DNA of 64,000 nucleotides from Magnetospirillum sp. XM-1 (lineage in GTDB: Bacteria; Pseudomonadota; Alphaproteobacteria; Rhodospirillales; Magnetospirillaceae): contig NZ_LN997848.1 in NCBI RefSeq assembly GCF_001511835.1, forward strand, positions 682,001 through 746,000, written 5' to 3'. A program made the position numbers and the translations under genes. The notes under the pieces are model-generated. The model searched no databases. It was not told where the DNA came from and saw nothing but the letters and a program-made list of their open reading frames with translations. Each line of letters opens with the position of its first letter. The first letter of the stretch is position 1. Positions 8,751 to 17,431 of the stretch are shown piece by piece.

Positions 8751-11075
8751 ATGACGCAGGTAGCCCCCATTTCCCAGCAGATCTGGGACATGAAGTATCG
8801 CTTGAAATCCGCCGACGGCACGGCGCTGGACGGCGCCATCGAGGACACCTGGCGCCGGGTGGCGCGCTCGCTGGCCGCCGCCGAGACCGATTCCGCCCTG
8901 TGGGAGCAGCGCTTCTTCGAGGCCATGGAGGACTTCAAGGTCCTGCCCGCCGGGCGCATCATCTCGGGCGCCGGTACCGACCGCCGGGTGACGCTGTTCA
9001 ACTGCTTCGTCATGGGCGACATCCCCGACGACATGGCCGGCATCTTCGAGCACCTGAAGGAAGCCGCGCTGACCATGCAGCAGGGCGGCGGCATCGGCTA
9101 CGACTTCTCGACGCTGCGTCCCAAGGGCGCCCCGGTCAAGGGCGTGGGGGCCGACGCCTCGGGGCCGCTGTCCTTCATGGACGTGTGGGACGCCATGTGC
9201 CGCACCATCATGAGCGCCGGCTCGCGCCGCGGGGCCATGATGGCCACCATGCGCTGCGACCACCCCGACATCGAGGCCTTCATCGACGCCAAGCGCGAGG
9301 CCGGTCGACTGCGCATGTTCAACCTGTCGGTGCTGGTCACCGATCCCTTCATGCAGGCGGTGAAGGAAGACAGCTCGTGGGAGCTGACCTTCAAGGGCGT
9401 CACCTACAAGAGCCTGCCGGCGCGCGAGCTGTGGAACAAGATCATGCGCGCCACCTATTCCTACGCCGAGCCGGGCGTGATCTTCATCGACCGCATCAAC
9501 CGGCTGAACAACCTGTCCTATTGCGAGGACATCCACGCCACCAATCCCTGCGGCGAGCAGCCGCTGCCCGCCTATGGCGTCTGCCTCTTGGGCTCGCTCA
9601 ACCTGGCCCGGCTGGTGGACAGGCCGTTCGAGGACGGCGCGGCCCTGGACCTCGCCCGGCTGGACTCCCTGGTGCGCGTCGCGGTGCGCATGATGGACAA
9701 CGTCATCGACGTGTCCAACTTCCCGCTGGAGCAGCACCGCCACGAGGCCCTGTCCAAGCGCCGCATCGGGCTCGGCATCACCGGACTGGCCGACGCCCTG
9801 ATCCTGTGCGGGGCGCGTTATGGCGGCGCCCAGGCTATCCGGCTGACCGAGACCTGGATGGCGGCCATCCGCCGCTCGGCCTATCTCGCCTCCACCGAAC
9901 TGGCCAAGGAGAAGGGCGCCTTCCCGCTGTACGACGCGGACAAGTATCTGGCGGGCGAGACCATCCAGTCGCTGGATTCCGACGTGATCGCGGCCATCCG
10001 CGAGAACGGCATCCGCAACGCCCTGCTCACCTCCATCGCGCCCACGGGGACCATCTCGCTGTTCGCCGACAACGTGTCGTCGGGGCTCGAGCCGGTCTTC
10101 GCCTTCAGCTACACCAGGGGAGTGCTGCAAAAGGACGGCACCCGCAAGGAAGAGGAGGTCAGCGACTACGCCTACCGCCTGTTCCGCCGCTTGCGGGGCG
10201 AGAATGCGCCGCTGCCGTCCTATTTCGTCGACGCCATGAGCCTGACGCCCGGCGACCACGTGGTGATGCAGGCGGCCATCCAGAAATACGTCGATTCCTC
10301 CATCTCCAAGACCATCAACGTGCCCGAAGACATCTCCTTCGAGGCGTTCAAGGACGTCTATGCCCAGGCCTACGACCTGGGCTGCAAGGGCTGCACCACC
10401 TACCGGCCCAACGACGTCACCGGCTCGGTGCTCGAGGCGCCCAAAAAGGAGGCCAAACCCGAGGAAAACCCGGCCGAGCCCGAACTGCCGCTGGAAAAGA
10501 CCCGGGTCCGCCACTCCGACCCCTACGAGGCGGGGGGCGTGGTCCATCTGACCCAGCCGCTGGACCGGCCCGAGGCCCTGCCCGGCTCCACCTTCAAGGT
10601 GCGCTGGCCCGATTCCGACCACGCCATGTACATCACCGTCAACGACGTGATCCAGGACGGACGGCGGCGGCCCTTCGAGGTGTTCATCAATTCCAAGAAC
10701 ATGGAGCACTTCGCCTGGACGGTGGCGCTCACCCGCATGATCTCGGCGGTGTTCCGCCGCGGCGGCGACGTTTCCTTCGTGGTCGAGGAGCTGAAGGCGG
10801 TGTTCGACCCCAGAGGCGGCCAATGGGTGGGCGGGCGCTACGTGCCCTCGCTGCTGGCCGCCATCGGCGAAGTGATCGAGCGCCACATGATCGCCATCGG
10901 CTTCCTGCCCGATCCCAAGGCGGCCCGCGAACCCGTCGAGGCCCGCGAGGAAAAGAAGGTGGTCAACCTGGGCGATTCCCGCCTGCGCCACTGCCCCAAG
11001 TGCAACCAGCCCGCCTTGCTGCGCTCGGAAGGCTGCGACACCTGCACGTCGTGCGGCTATTCCAAATGCGGTTGA
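8751..11075 (+). CDS. nrdJ: Adenosylcobalamin-dependent (class II) ribonucleotide reductase
   Basis: Reduces ribonucleotides to deoxyribonucleotides using coenzyme B12 to generate the thiyl radical. 774 residues from ATG 8751, giving MTQVAPISQQIWDMKYR; longer in-frame starts from 8643 add an unconserved tail. The active-site segment NPCGEQPL is at residues 265-272, and SISKTINVPEDI follows in the barrel. The last 26 residues form a Cys-rich tail (CPKCNQ, CDTCTSCGYSKC) typical of class II enzymes, used for re-reduction. No nrdAB or nrdD is in the window. CobO at 35195 acts in making the cofactor. DnaA-box-like sites lie upstream. Confidence 0.95.
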   Translation: MTQVAPISQQIWDMKYRLKSADGTALDGAIEDTWRRVARSLAAAETDSALWEQRFFEAMEDFKVLPAGRIISGAGTDRRVTLFNCFVMGDIPDDMAGIFEHLKEAALTMQQGGGIGYDFSTLRPKGAPVKGVGADASGPLSFMDVWDAMCRTIMSAGSRRGAMMATMRCDHPDIEAFIDAKREAGRLRMFNLSVLVTDPFMQAVKEDSSWELTFKGVTYKSLPARELWNKIMRATYSYAEPGVIFIDRINRLNNLSYCEDIHATNPCGEQPLPAYGVCLLGSLNLARLVDRPFEDGAALDLARLDSLVRVAVRMMDNVIDVSNFPLEQHRHEALSKRRIGLGITGLADALILCGARYGGAQAIRLTETWMAAIRRSAYLASTELAKEKGAFPLYDADKYLAGETIQSLDSDVIAAIRENGIRNALLTSIAPTGTISLFADNVSSGLEPVFAFSYTRGVLQKDGTRKEEEVSDYAYRLFRRLRGENAPLPSYFVDAMSLTPGDHVVMQAAIQKYVDSSISKTINVPEDISFEAFKDVYAQAYDLGCKGCTTYRPNDVTGSVLEAPKKEAKPEENPAEPELPLEKTRVRHSDPYEAGGVVHLTQPLDRPEALPGSTFKVRWPDSDHAMYITVNDVIQDGRRRPFEVFINSKNMEHFAWTVALTRMISAVFRRGGDVSFVVEELKAVFDPRGGQWVGGRYVPSLLAAIGEVIERHMIAIGFLPDPKAAREPVEAREEKKVVNLGDSRLRHCPKCNQPALLRSEGCDTCTSCGYSKCG

Positions 11076-11080
11076 CGTAA

Positions 11081-11365
11081 TTGGACGCCACCGCCCAGCG
11101 CCTGGATAAGTGGCTGTTTTTCTGCCGTTTTTTCAAGTCGCGGGCGCTGGCTGCAAACGTGGTTGAGAGCGGTGGCGTGCGTCTCAACGGCCAATCCGTC
11201 GCCAAGCCCGCCCACGCGGTCAAGCCCGGCGACCGGCTCAGTTTTCCCGCCGGCCCCTATACCCGCACCGTCGAGGTGGTGGCCCCGGGCACACGGCGCG
11301 GCCCGGCGCCAGAGGCCCAGGGACTCTATCGCGACCTGGGCAAGGAGCGGACACCGGAGGAATAG
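11081..11365 (+). CDS. S4-domain RNA-binding protein (Hsp15/HslR-like)
   Basis: 94 residues. An S4 RNA-binding domain occupies about 6-60, with QRLDKWLFFCRFFKSRALA and VRLNGQSVAKPAHAVKPGD as in the Hsp15 family, followed by a basic C-terminal tail. Hsp15 binds stalled 50S subunits carrying peptidyl-tRNA. A TTG at 11081, five bases after the nrdJ stop, is the only start that keeps the conserved N-terminus; its ribosome site is weak, so translation may be coupled to nrdJ. Confidence 0.8.
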   Translation: MDATAQRLDKWLFFCRFFKSRALAANVVESGGVRLNGQSVAKPAHAVKPGDRLSFPAGPYTRTVEVVAPGTRRGPAPEAQGLYRDLGKERTPEE

Positions 11366-11585
11366 CGGGGCTTGACCCACTGCTCTCCGGTTTGATTCGA
11401 GCCGACAGACGTGGAGTCATGAGACACGGATGTCACGGATGCGGTGCTTCGCACCCCTCACGGATAAACACGGAAATGCTCTCGTTTCCGGCCACCTCCC
11501 CGACCCTGCCCCAGAATGACCAGATGAAACCCGCATTGGCTCCGCCATTCGGGACACGCTTCTACCAGCCGCCATACACCGTCTC
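11366..11585. other. Intergenic region with a degenerate CACGGA direct repeat
   Basis: This 220-base gap separates two convergent genes. At about 11424-11474 the heptamer CACGGAT occurs three times and CACGGAA once, partly in tandem and partly separated by GCGGTGCTTCGCACC. Within that separator GGTGC and GCACC could pair as a small hairpin. No coding potential with a credible start is visible and no strong terminator is seen. Confidence 0.35.
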
Positions 11586-12767
11586 CTACCCGAACAGCGC
11601 CTTGGACGCCGCCGCCGGACCGGCCCCGGCCTTGACCTTGTCGCCCAGCACGCTTTCCAGGGCGGTGAGGCAGGCCATGACGTGCCTGGGGGTGGCGCTT
11701 TGGCCCATCAGGCCGATGCGCCAGACCTTGCCTGCCAGGGCGCCCAGGCCGGCGCCGATTTCCAGGCCGAAGCGGGCCAGCAGTTGGGAACGGATTGCGG
11801 CTTCGTCCACGCAGTCGGGAACGGTGATGGCGTTGAGCTGGGGCAGGCGGGATTTCTCCGCCACCAGCAGGCCGAGGCCCATGGCCCCCAGCCCGGCCTT
11901 CAGCGCCTGGTGCATGGCGCGGTGGCGGGCCCAGGACGCTTCCAGCCCCTCCTCGTGCAGCATGACCAGGGATTCGTGCAGGCCGTACAGCGCGTTGACC
12001 GGCGCGGTGTGGTGGTAGGTGCGCTTGGCGCCGCCGCCCCAATAGGCGGTGAGCAGGGAGAGATCGAGGAACCAGCTCTGCACCTTGGTCTTGCGGGCCT
12101 TCAGCGTCTCGACGGCGCGGGGCGAAAAGGTCACCGGCGACAGGCCGGGCGGAGCGGACAGGCATTTCTGGCTGCCGGAATAGACGGCGTCGGCCCCCCA
12201 CTGATCCACCAGCACCGGAATGCCGCCCAGCGAGGTGACGGCATCGACGATGGCCAGCGCCCCATGGGCATGGGCCAGGGCGCACAGGGAGGCCGCGTCG
12301 GATTCAACGCCGGTCGAGGTCTCGGCATGGACGAAGGCCAGGGCCTTGGCACCCGGATTGGCCTTCAAGGCCGCCTCCACCTTGGCCGCATCGACGGGAG
12401 TGCCCCAGGCATCCTCGACCAATACGGCCTTGGCACCGCAGCGCTCCACATTCTCCTTCATGCGGCCGCCGAACACGCCGTTGACACAGACCACCACGGT
12501 ATCGCCCGGCTCGATCAGATTGACGAAGCAAGCCTCCATGCCGGCCGAGCCGGGACCGGAGACGGCGAAGGTCATCTCGTTCGCGGTGCGGAACGCCGCC
12601 TGCAGCAGGCCCTTCAGCTCGTCCATCATGCCGACGAAGGCGGGGTCGAGATGGCCGATGGTGGGGCGCGCCTGGGCGGCCAGCACCCGGGGATGGACGT
12701 CCGAGGGGCCGGGCCCCATCAGGATGCGCAGCGGCGGCTGGAACGGGGCGACGGGCAGGTTGCTCAT
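11586..12767 (-). CDS. Class V aminotransferase, serine/alanine-glyoxylate type
   Basis: PLP aminotransferase of 393 residues. It opens with the family hallmark LMGPGPSDVHPRVL (about 16-29). The cofactor Asp is in AIVDAVTSLGG (D175) and the Schiff-base Lys in SGSQKCLSAPPG (K201). Relatives convert serine or alanine plus glyoxylate to hydroxypyruvate or pyruvate plus glycine; which donor is used here cannot be read from sequence. The start at 12767 is set by the conserved N-terminus and a four-base overlap with the upstream DUF2125 gene. No serine-cycle genes are nearby. Confidence 0.87.
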   Translation of the reverse strand: MSNLPVAPFQPPLRILMGPGPSDVHPRVLAAQARPTIGHLDPAFVGMMDELKGLLQAAFRTANEMTFAVSGPGSAGMEACFVNLIEPGDTVVVCVNGVFGGRMKENVERCGAKAVLVEDAWGTPVDAAKVEAALKANPGAKALAFVHAETSTGVESDAASLCALAHAHGALAIVDAVTSLGGIPVLVDQWGADAVYSGSQKCLSAPPGLSPVTFSPRAVETLKARKTKVQSWFLDLSLLTAYWGGGAKRTYHHTAPVNALYGLHESLVMLHEEGLEASWARHRAMHQALKAGLGAMGLGLLVAEKSRLPQLNAITVPDCVDEAAIRSQLLARFGLEIGAGLGALAGKVWRIGLMGQSATPRHVMACLTALESVLGDKVKAGAGPAAASKALFG

Positions 12768-13816
12768 GATGGCGGGGCTCCGGAACCGGGGGGAGTGAGG
12801 GGAAGGGGCGGCAGGCTCAGCAGCTTGACCTGCCCGGCGGAAAGAACGCCGTCCTGCAGGGTCAGCGCCAGGGTCAGCGTCGGGCGGCCCTGGGGATCGG
12901 GCCGGGCCAGGATGGCCAGCAGCATCTCGGCCCCCGAGGCCATGCCCGGCTCCATCAGTTTGGCCTCGGTCAGGCGCTTGATGATCTCGTTCCAGCCGCG
13001 GATGCGGGCCGTGGTGGCGATCAGCGGCTGCAGCGCCGGATCGAAGGCGAAGGTGCCGTCGCCCTCGATGCTCAACGCCCCCCATTCCACCGCCAGCTTG
13101 TCCAGCTCCACATTGCCGCCGGCATTGCTCCAGGCGGACAGGGCGGAGAGCGGCGGCTCCTCGGGGATGGTGCCCATGATGCGGCCCTCCACCTGCACCG
13201 TCTCCAGCCGGCGATGAAACGGCAGCTCGGCCGGCAGGGGCATGTCGATGGCCCGCCCTTCCAGGGTGAAGCGGGCCGAGGGCTTCTCGTGGCCGGGATC
13301 GGGCGGGTTGAGCCACTCATAGGATATGGCCAGACGCTCGGCGGCCAGCGGCGCCATTCCCGGCTGTTCCAGCACGGGCCGCCCCGCCTCGAAGGAGAAG
13401 GCGTGCAGATCGCCGTCGCCGTCCACCCGCAGGCGCACACTGGCCCCGCTGGCGGTGACGATGCCCCGCCAGGCGTCGCTTAAGGACAGATGATGGCTGG
13501 AGCCCAGCTCCAGGCTGGGACTCAGCGGGTCGAGGCCGGGCACGATCAGCCGCACCCGGTCGCTGCGCCATTCCAGTCCGGCGGGGGTGGCCAGCGTGAC
13601 TGAACCGAGGTCGAGCCCGATGCGGCCGGGAAAGCCGAAGGCGGCGGGCGGCGCGAAGTCCAGACGCCAGCCGTCGGCGCGCCGTAGCGCGGCGAACTCC
13701 TCGATCCCCTTGCGCAACTGCCCCGCCACGTGGAACCAATAGGCAGTGTAGGCGCCGGCCCCAATCAGGACCAGGGCGACGGCGATCAGACCAGCAAGAC
13801 GCAGACGGACAGGCAT
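12764..13816 (-). CDS. DUF2125 family protein, membrane-anchored
   Basis: 350 residues. One N-terminal membrane helix (about 5-27, LAGLIAVALVLIGAGAYTAYW) is followed by a long beta-rich periplasmic region. The pattern, including DGWRLDFAPPAAFGFPGRI, matches the alphaproteobacterial DUF2125 family, whose function is unknown. The start MPVRLRLAGL at 13816 puts the helix at the N-terminus; it overlaps the possible first ATG of the divergent chaC gene, so the two share a very short control region. It is translationally coupled to the downstream aminotransferase. Confidence 0.72.
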   Translation of the reverse strand: MPVRLRLAGLIAVALVLIGAGAYTAYWFHVAGQLRKGIEEFAALRRADGWRLDFAPPAAFGFPGRIGLDLGSVTLATPAGLEWRSDRVRLIVPGLDPLSPSLELGSSHHLSLSDAWRGIVTASGASVRLRVDGDGDLHAFSFEAGRPVLEQPGMAPLAAERLAISYEWLNPPDPGHEKPSARFTLEGRAIDMPLPAELPFHRRLETVQVEGRIMGTIPEEPPLSALSAWSNAGGNVELDKLAVEWGALSIEGDGTFAFDPALQPLIATTARIRGWNEIIKRLTEAKLMEPGMASGAEMLLAILARPDPQGRPTLTLALTLQDGVLSAGQVKLLSLPPLPLTPPGSGAPPS

Positions 13817-13856
13817 GGGAAGCGGCACTCCACAACCGGACACCACCTCTAACCCG

Positions 13857-14396
13857 ATGGCGGGCTGGAGGCAAGGCACCGACCTGTGGGTGTTCGCCTA
13901 TGGCTCGCTGATGTGGAATCCCGATTTCGACCACGACGAGGCCCGCACCGCCACCCTGTGGGGCTACCACCGCGCCATGTGCATCCTGTCGTACCAGTGG
14001 CGCGGCACGCCCGAACGCCCCGGCCTGGTCATGGGTCTGGACCGGGGCGGGTCGTGCCGGGGCCGCGCCTTCCGCGTCGCCGCGCCCCAGGTGCCGGGCG
14101 TAATGGAACAGGTCTACCGCCGCGAAATGCCCACCGGGGTCTACACGCCCCGCTTCCTGCCCGCCCGCCTCGACGACGGGCGCCGGGTCGAGGTCTGGGC
14201 CTTCGTCGCCCGGCCCGGCCACCCGCAATACCTGGGGGACGCCCGCCCCCAGGACCAGGCCGCCCTGATCCGCCAGGGCCACGGCCAGGCGGGACCCTGC
14301 CGCGACTACCTCGCCAACACCATCGCCCAGCTGGCCTCCCTGGGCCTGGGCGGCGAAAGCCTGAAGCGGCTGCTGGCGCTGGTGGATCAGGACTAG
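13857..14396 (+). CDS. ChaC-like gamma-glutamylcyclotransferase
   Basis: About 179 residues. The cyclotransferase signature is VFAYGSLMWNPDFD (substrate-binding loop YGSLMW), and the catalytic Glu probably lies in VYRREMPTG. The family degrades glutathione to 5-oxoproline and Cys-Gly. The start is uncertain: ATG 13857 leaves nine residues before DLWVF, as in relatives, while ATG 13815 would overlap the divergent DUF2125 start. The C-terminal segment with CRDYLANTIAQL is also family-like. No pathway partners are adjacent. Confidence 0.85.
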   Translation: MAGWRQGTDLWVFAYGSLMWNPDFDHDEARTATLWGYHRAMCILSYQWRGTPERPGLVMGLDRGGSCRGRAFRVAAPQVPGVMEQVYRREMPTGVYTPRFLPARLDDGRRVEVWAFVARPGHPQYLGDARPQDQAALIRQGHGQAGPCRDYLANTIAQLASLGLGGESLKRLLALVDQD

Positions 14397-14403
14397 GATT
14401 TAT

Positions 14404-14443
14404 GTGGGCTCCGCCCACACCCGCAAAGGGCCAGAGGCCCTTT
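14404..14443. repeat. Tandem perfect hairpins after chaC
   Basis: Two hairpins lie in a row: GTGGGC-TCC-GCCCAC (14404-14418) and AAAGGGCC-AGA-GGCCCTTT (14425-14443). Arms of six and eight bases are perfect, each with a three-base loop. The design resembles the hairpin clusters at 18586-18678 and 57482-57557, although the sequences differ. A role as terminator or mRNA-stabilising element is likely. Confidence 0.55.
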
Positions 14444-14552
14444 GAACCCCTTCCTTAAATGCCCTGATTTAGCCGCAATCGGGACAAAACTCCGCCCGAA
14501 TGGGCAGCGATGATCGCCTCCATCGCAACCGCTCCTTCGAGAGACATCCCAA

Positions 14553-15428
<876 letters not shown>

Positions 15429-15450
15429 TTATCAATAAGTGAAAAACATA

Positions 15451-15512
15451 TGCAGTAAGCCACAAACAGGTGGCTTACTGCAATGGTATACAACTTGTTT
15501 GAATTGCAATTC
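15451..15512. promoter_or_regulatory. Strong hairpin and a second palindrome between galU and the endonuclease gene
   Basis: TGCAGTAAGCCAC (15451-15463) pairs perfectly with GTGGCTTACTGCA (15470-15482) over 13 bp around the loop AAACAG. No T run follows, so it may be a Rho-independent-like stop of low quality or a protein site. Nineteen bases on, GAATTGCAATTC (15501-15512) is a perfect 12-base palindrome, about 54 bases before the endonuclease start. Both are AT-richer than their surroundings. Confidence 0.55.
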
Positions 15513-15565
15513 CTCGCGGCTGACGGCAACCTTGGACTGTATTTAGCCACCGCATGAGGTTTGCC

Positions 15566-16579
15566 ATGCTTGGTCGAGTCGCACTCTTTCGTCTATCGGC
15601 TGCTTTTTTCTTCCTGGTCGCCGCTTTTCCCGCCTTCGCCGAGCCCCTGGCCTGCAAGGGCCAGGGCGGGGTCAAGGAGCTGCCCTACGAATCGGCGGTG
15701 CCGTCCGGCTGGGACCACGACCGCTTCGGCACCTTGCCGCGGAGCCTGATGTTCTCGTACGGCGCCTTCACCGCCTCGTTCGAGACCGCCGCCGAGTACA
15801 AGGCCGGCTCGCCCTTCACCGGCATTCCCAAATGGGTGTCCTACGAGATGCGGGCGCTGATGGGCGGCGACGGCAAGGCCATCCACCCCCAGGGCGCCAA
15901 GCGCCCGGTGAAGTGGTACGAGCTGGAGGAGACCGCCTTCCTGTGGAAGGACCAGGGCCTGAAGCCCGGCATCGACACCTCGTACCGGGGATTCGCCGCC
16001 CTGTGGAACCGCGGCCACATGGCGGCGCGCAACCACGCCAACCGCATTTCCTGGCAGGAGGGCTGCAACACCCACACCTTCATCAACGCCCTGCCCCAGT
16101 TCGCCGACATGAACCAGGGCGACTGGCTGGCGCTGGAGAATTACGCCATCGCCGCCGCCAACAAGTTCGGGCGTGTGTGGACCATCGCCGGGCCGGTGTT
16201 CGAGCCCGAGCGCGAGATCGACACCATCGGCAAGGAGGGCACCGTGCCGGTGGCCATCCCCCACGCCTTGTTCAAGATTCTGGTGATCGAGAGGAAGGGC
16301 AAGGTCGAGGCCCGCGCCTTCCTGTTCCAACAGGCCGACGAGGAAGAGCGGGGCCGCTACCGCAAATGCGCCGGCACGCCCCAATCGAAATACGACCTGG
16401 CGGCCTATTCCACCTCCATCTCGGCATTGGAGAAGGCGACGGGGCTATCCTTCCTCGCCCATCTGCCCGACGCCGTCCGCAAGGCGGCGGACGCAGTCTC
16501 GGCCACCGAACCCTGGCCCATCGAGGCGAAATTCTGGGCCGACCGCTGCGGCGGCGACGACGACGACGACGACGTGTAG
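15566..16579 (+). CDS. Secreted DNA/RNA non-specific endonuclease (NucA/Serratia nuclease family)
   Basis: 337 residues with a signal peptide (cleavage near AFA-EP, residue 25). The beta-beta-alpha-metal nuclease motif is NRGHMAARNHA, with the catalytic His about residue 151. The canonical first residue Asp of DRGH is Asn here. The downstream segment WQEGCNTHTFINALPQFADMNQ fits the metal-binding Asn region. ATG 15566 is chosen because GAGG (15556-15559) lies six bases upstream. The C-terminus ends in six consecutive Asp residues encoded by a GAC repeat. It probably degrades extracellular or periplasmic nucleic acid. Confidence 0.82.
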   Translation: MLGRVALFRLSAAFFFLVAAFPAFAEPLACKGQGGVKELPYESAVPSGWDHDRFGTLPRSLMFSYGAFTASFETAAEYKAGSPFTGIPKWVSYEMRALMGGDGKAIHPQGAKRPVKWYELEETAFLWKDQGLKPGIDTSYRGFAALWNRGHMAARNHANRISWQEGCNTHTFINALPQFADMNQGDWLALENYAIAAANKFGRVWTIAGPVFEPEREIDTIGKEGTVPVAIPHALFKILVIERKGKVEARAFLFQQADEEERGRYRKCAGTPQSKYDLAAYSTSISALEKATGLSFLAHLPDAVRKAADAVSATEPWPIEAKFWADRCGGDDDDDDV

Positions 16580-16636
16580 CCCCCCCATCCCTGATCCCCT
16601 CTTTACTGCGCTGCAAAAGGCGGCTTGGATAGGGGG

Positions 16637-17413
16637 ATGGATTCGGGCGGAACGGACATCATCTGGAACCAGTTCATTCTGGCGGCGGCGCTGACCCGCA
16701 CCGCCCGCCGGGTGCTGGAGGGGCGGAGCAAGGACGCGGACGACAACGCCCGCTTCTCCTATGCCGACACCCATGCCGGCGGCGGATTCCTGCCCAGGCC
16801 GGACACCATGGCCGCCCTGCTGGCACAGCGGGAGCGGTTCAAATCGCGGGACTGGTTCGACGCGCTGGGCGCGGGCGAGACCCATCCGGGCTCGTGGGTG
16901 CTGGCGTCGCGGCTGATCGACCGGCTGGACGGGCTGGATTTCGAGGCCGACGTCAACGATATCGACGTGGCCGTCATCGAAGGAGCCAAGGCCAACCGCG
17001 AGAGCGGCTGGGTACGGTTCTGGAGCCATGACTGGTTCTCGTTCCTGCGCCACCGCTTCATCCTGGAGCCCCGGCCCGACTTCGTCTTCATCGACCCACC
17101 GCCCGACGATCCGCGCGGCCCCGGCTACGCCATGGACGCCGCCATCCTGCTCGATACCCTGGACACGCCCTACATGGTGGCCTATCCGGTGGACGCGCCC
17201 GGCGGCGCCCGGCCCCAGACCGTCATCGACCAGATCGGCCGCTCGGGCCTGGAATTGCGCGGAAAGGGCCTGGAACGCGGCGTGCTGCTGGGCGGCGGGG
17301 CGGAGACGGTGGTGCTCGACATCCTGGCCGATCTGCGGCTGCTGGCCGAGATCCTGGGCGGCGAGTTCTCGGTGCGGCTGCCCAGCCCGCCCGCCGACGA
17401 TTACTGCATCTGA
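16637..17413 (+). CDS. RlmJ-like putative methyltransferase, substrate unknown
   Basis: 258 residues. RFSYADTHAGGGFLPRPD resembles the N-terminal motif of RlmJ, the 23S rRNA A2030 N6-methyltransferase (YLDTHAG). FVFIDPPPDDPRGPG sits where RlmJ has its catalytic DPPYE. The aromatic residue that normally stacks on the target base in DPP(Y/F) is replaced by Pro, so activity as an N6-adenine methyltransferase is doubtful. The start ATG 16637 follows a run AGGGGG directly; TTG 16625 is an alternative. It sits 18 bases before the lldD-like gene on the same strand. Confidence 0.55.
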   Translation: MDSGGTDIIWNQFILAAALTRTARRVLEGRSKDADDNARFSYADTHAGGGFLPRPDTMAALLAQRERFKSRDWFDALGAGETHPGSWVLASRLIDRLDGLDFEADVNDIDVAVIEGAKANRESGWVRFWSHDWFSFLRHRFILEPRPDFVFIDPPPDDPRGPGYAMDAAILLDTLDTPYMVAYPVDAPGGARPQTVIDQIGRSGLELRGKGLERGVLLGGGAETVVLDILADLRLLAEILGGEFSVRLPSPPADDYCI

Positions 17414-17431
17414 GACCAAAGGGGCGTACCC

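Noticed and set aside
8730..10991. A 753-codon minus-strand open frame opposite nrdJ
   Set aside because: Shadow frame: composition like other antisense frames here, no ribosome site, no recognisable motif.
11392..12018. Plus-strand open frame starting in the 11.4-kb spacer and running over the aminotransferase gene
   Set aside because: It overlaps the 3' third of a clear PLP enzyme on the other strand and its product is unlike any family.
16554..16576. GAC repeat taken as a possible phase-variation tract
   Set aside because: A three-base unit cannot shift the frame; only tail length would vary, so switching on and off is not expected.
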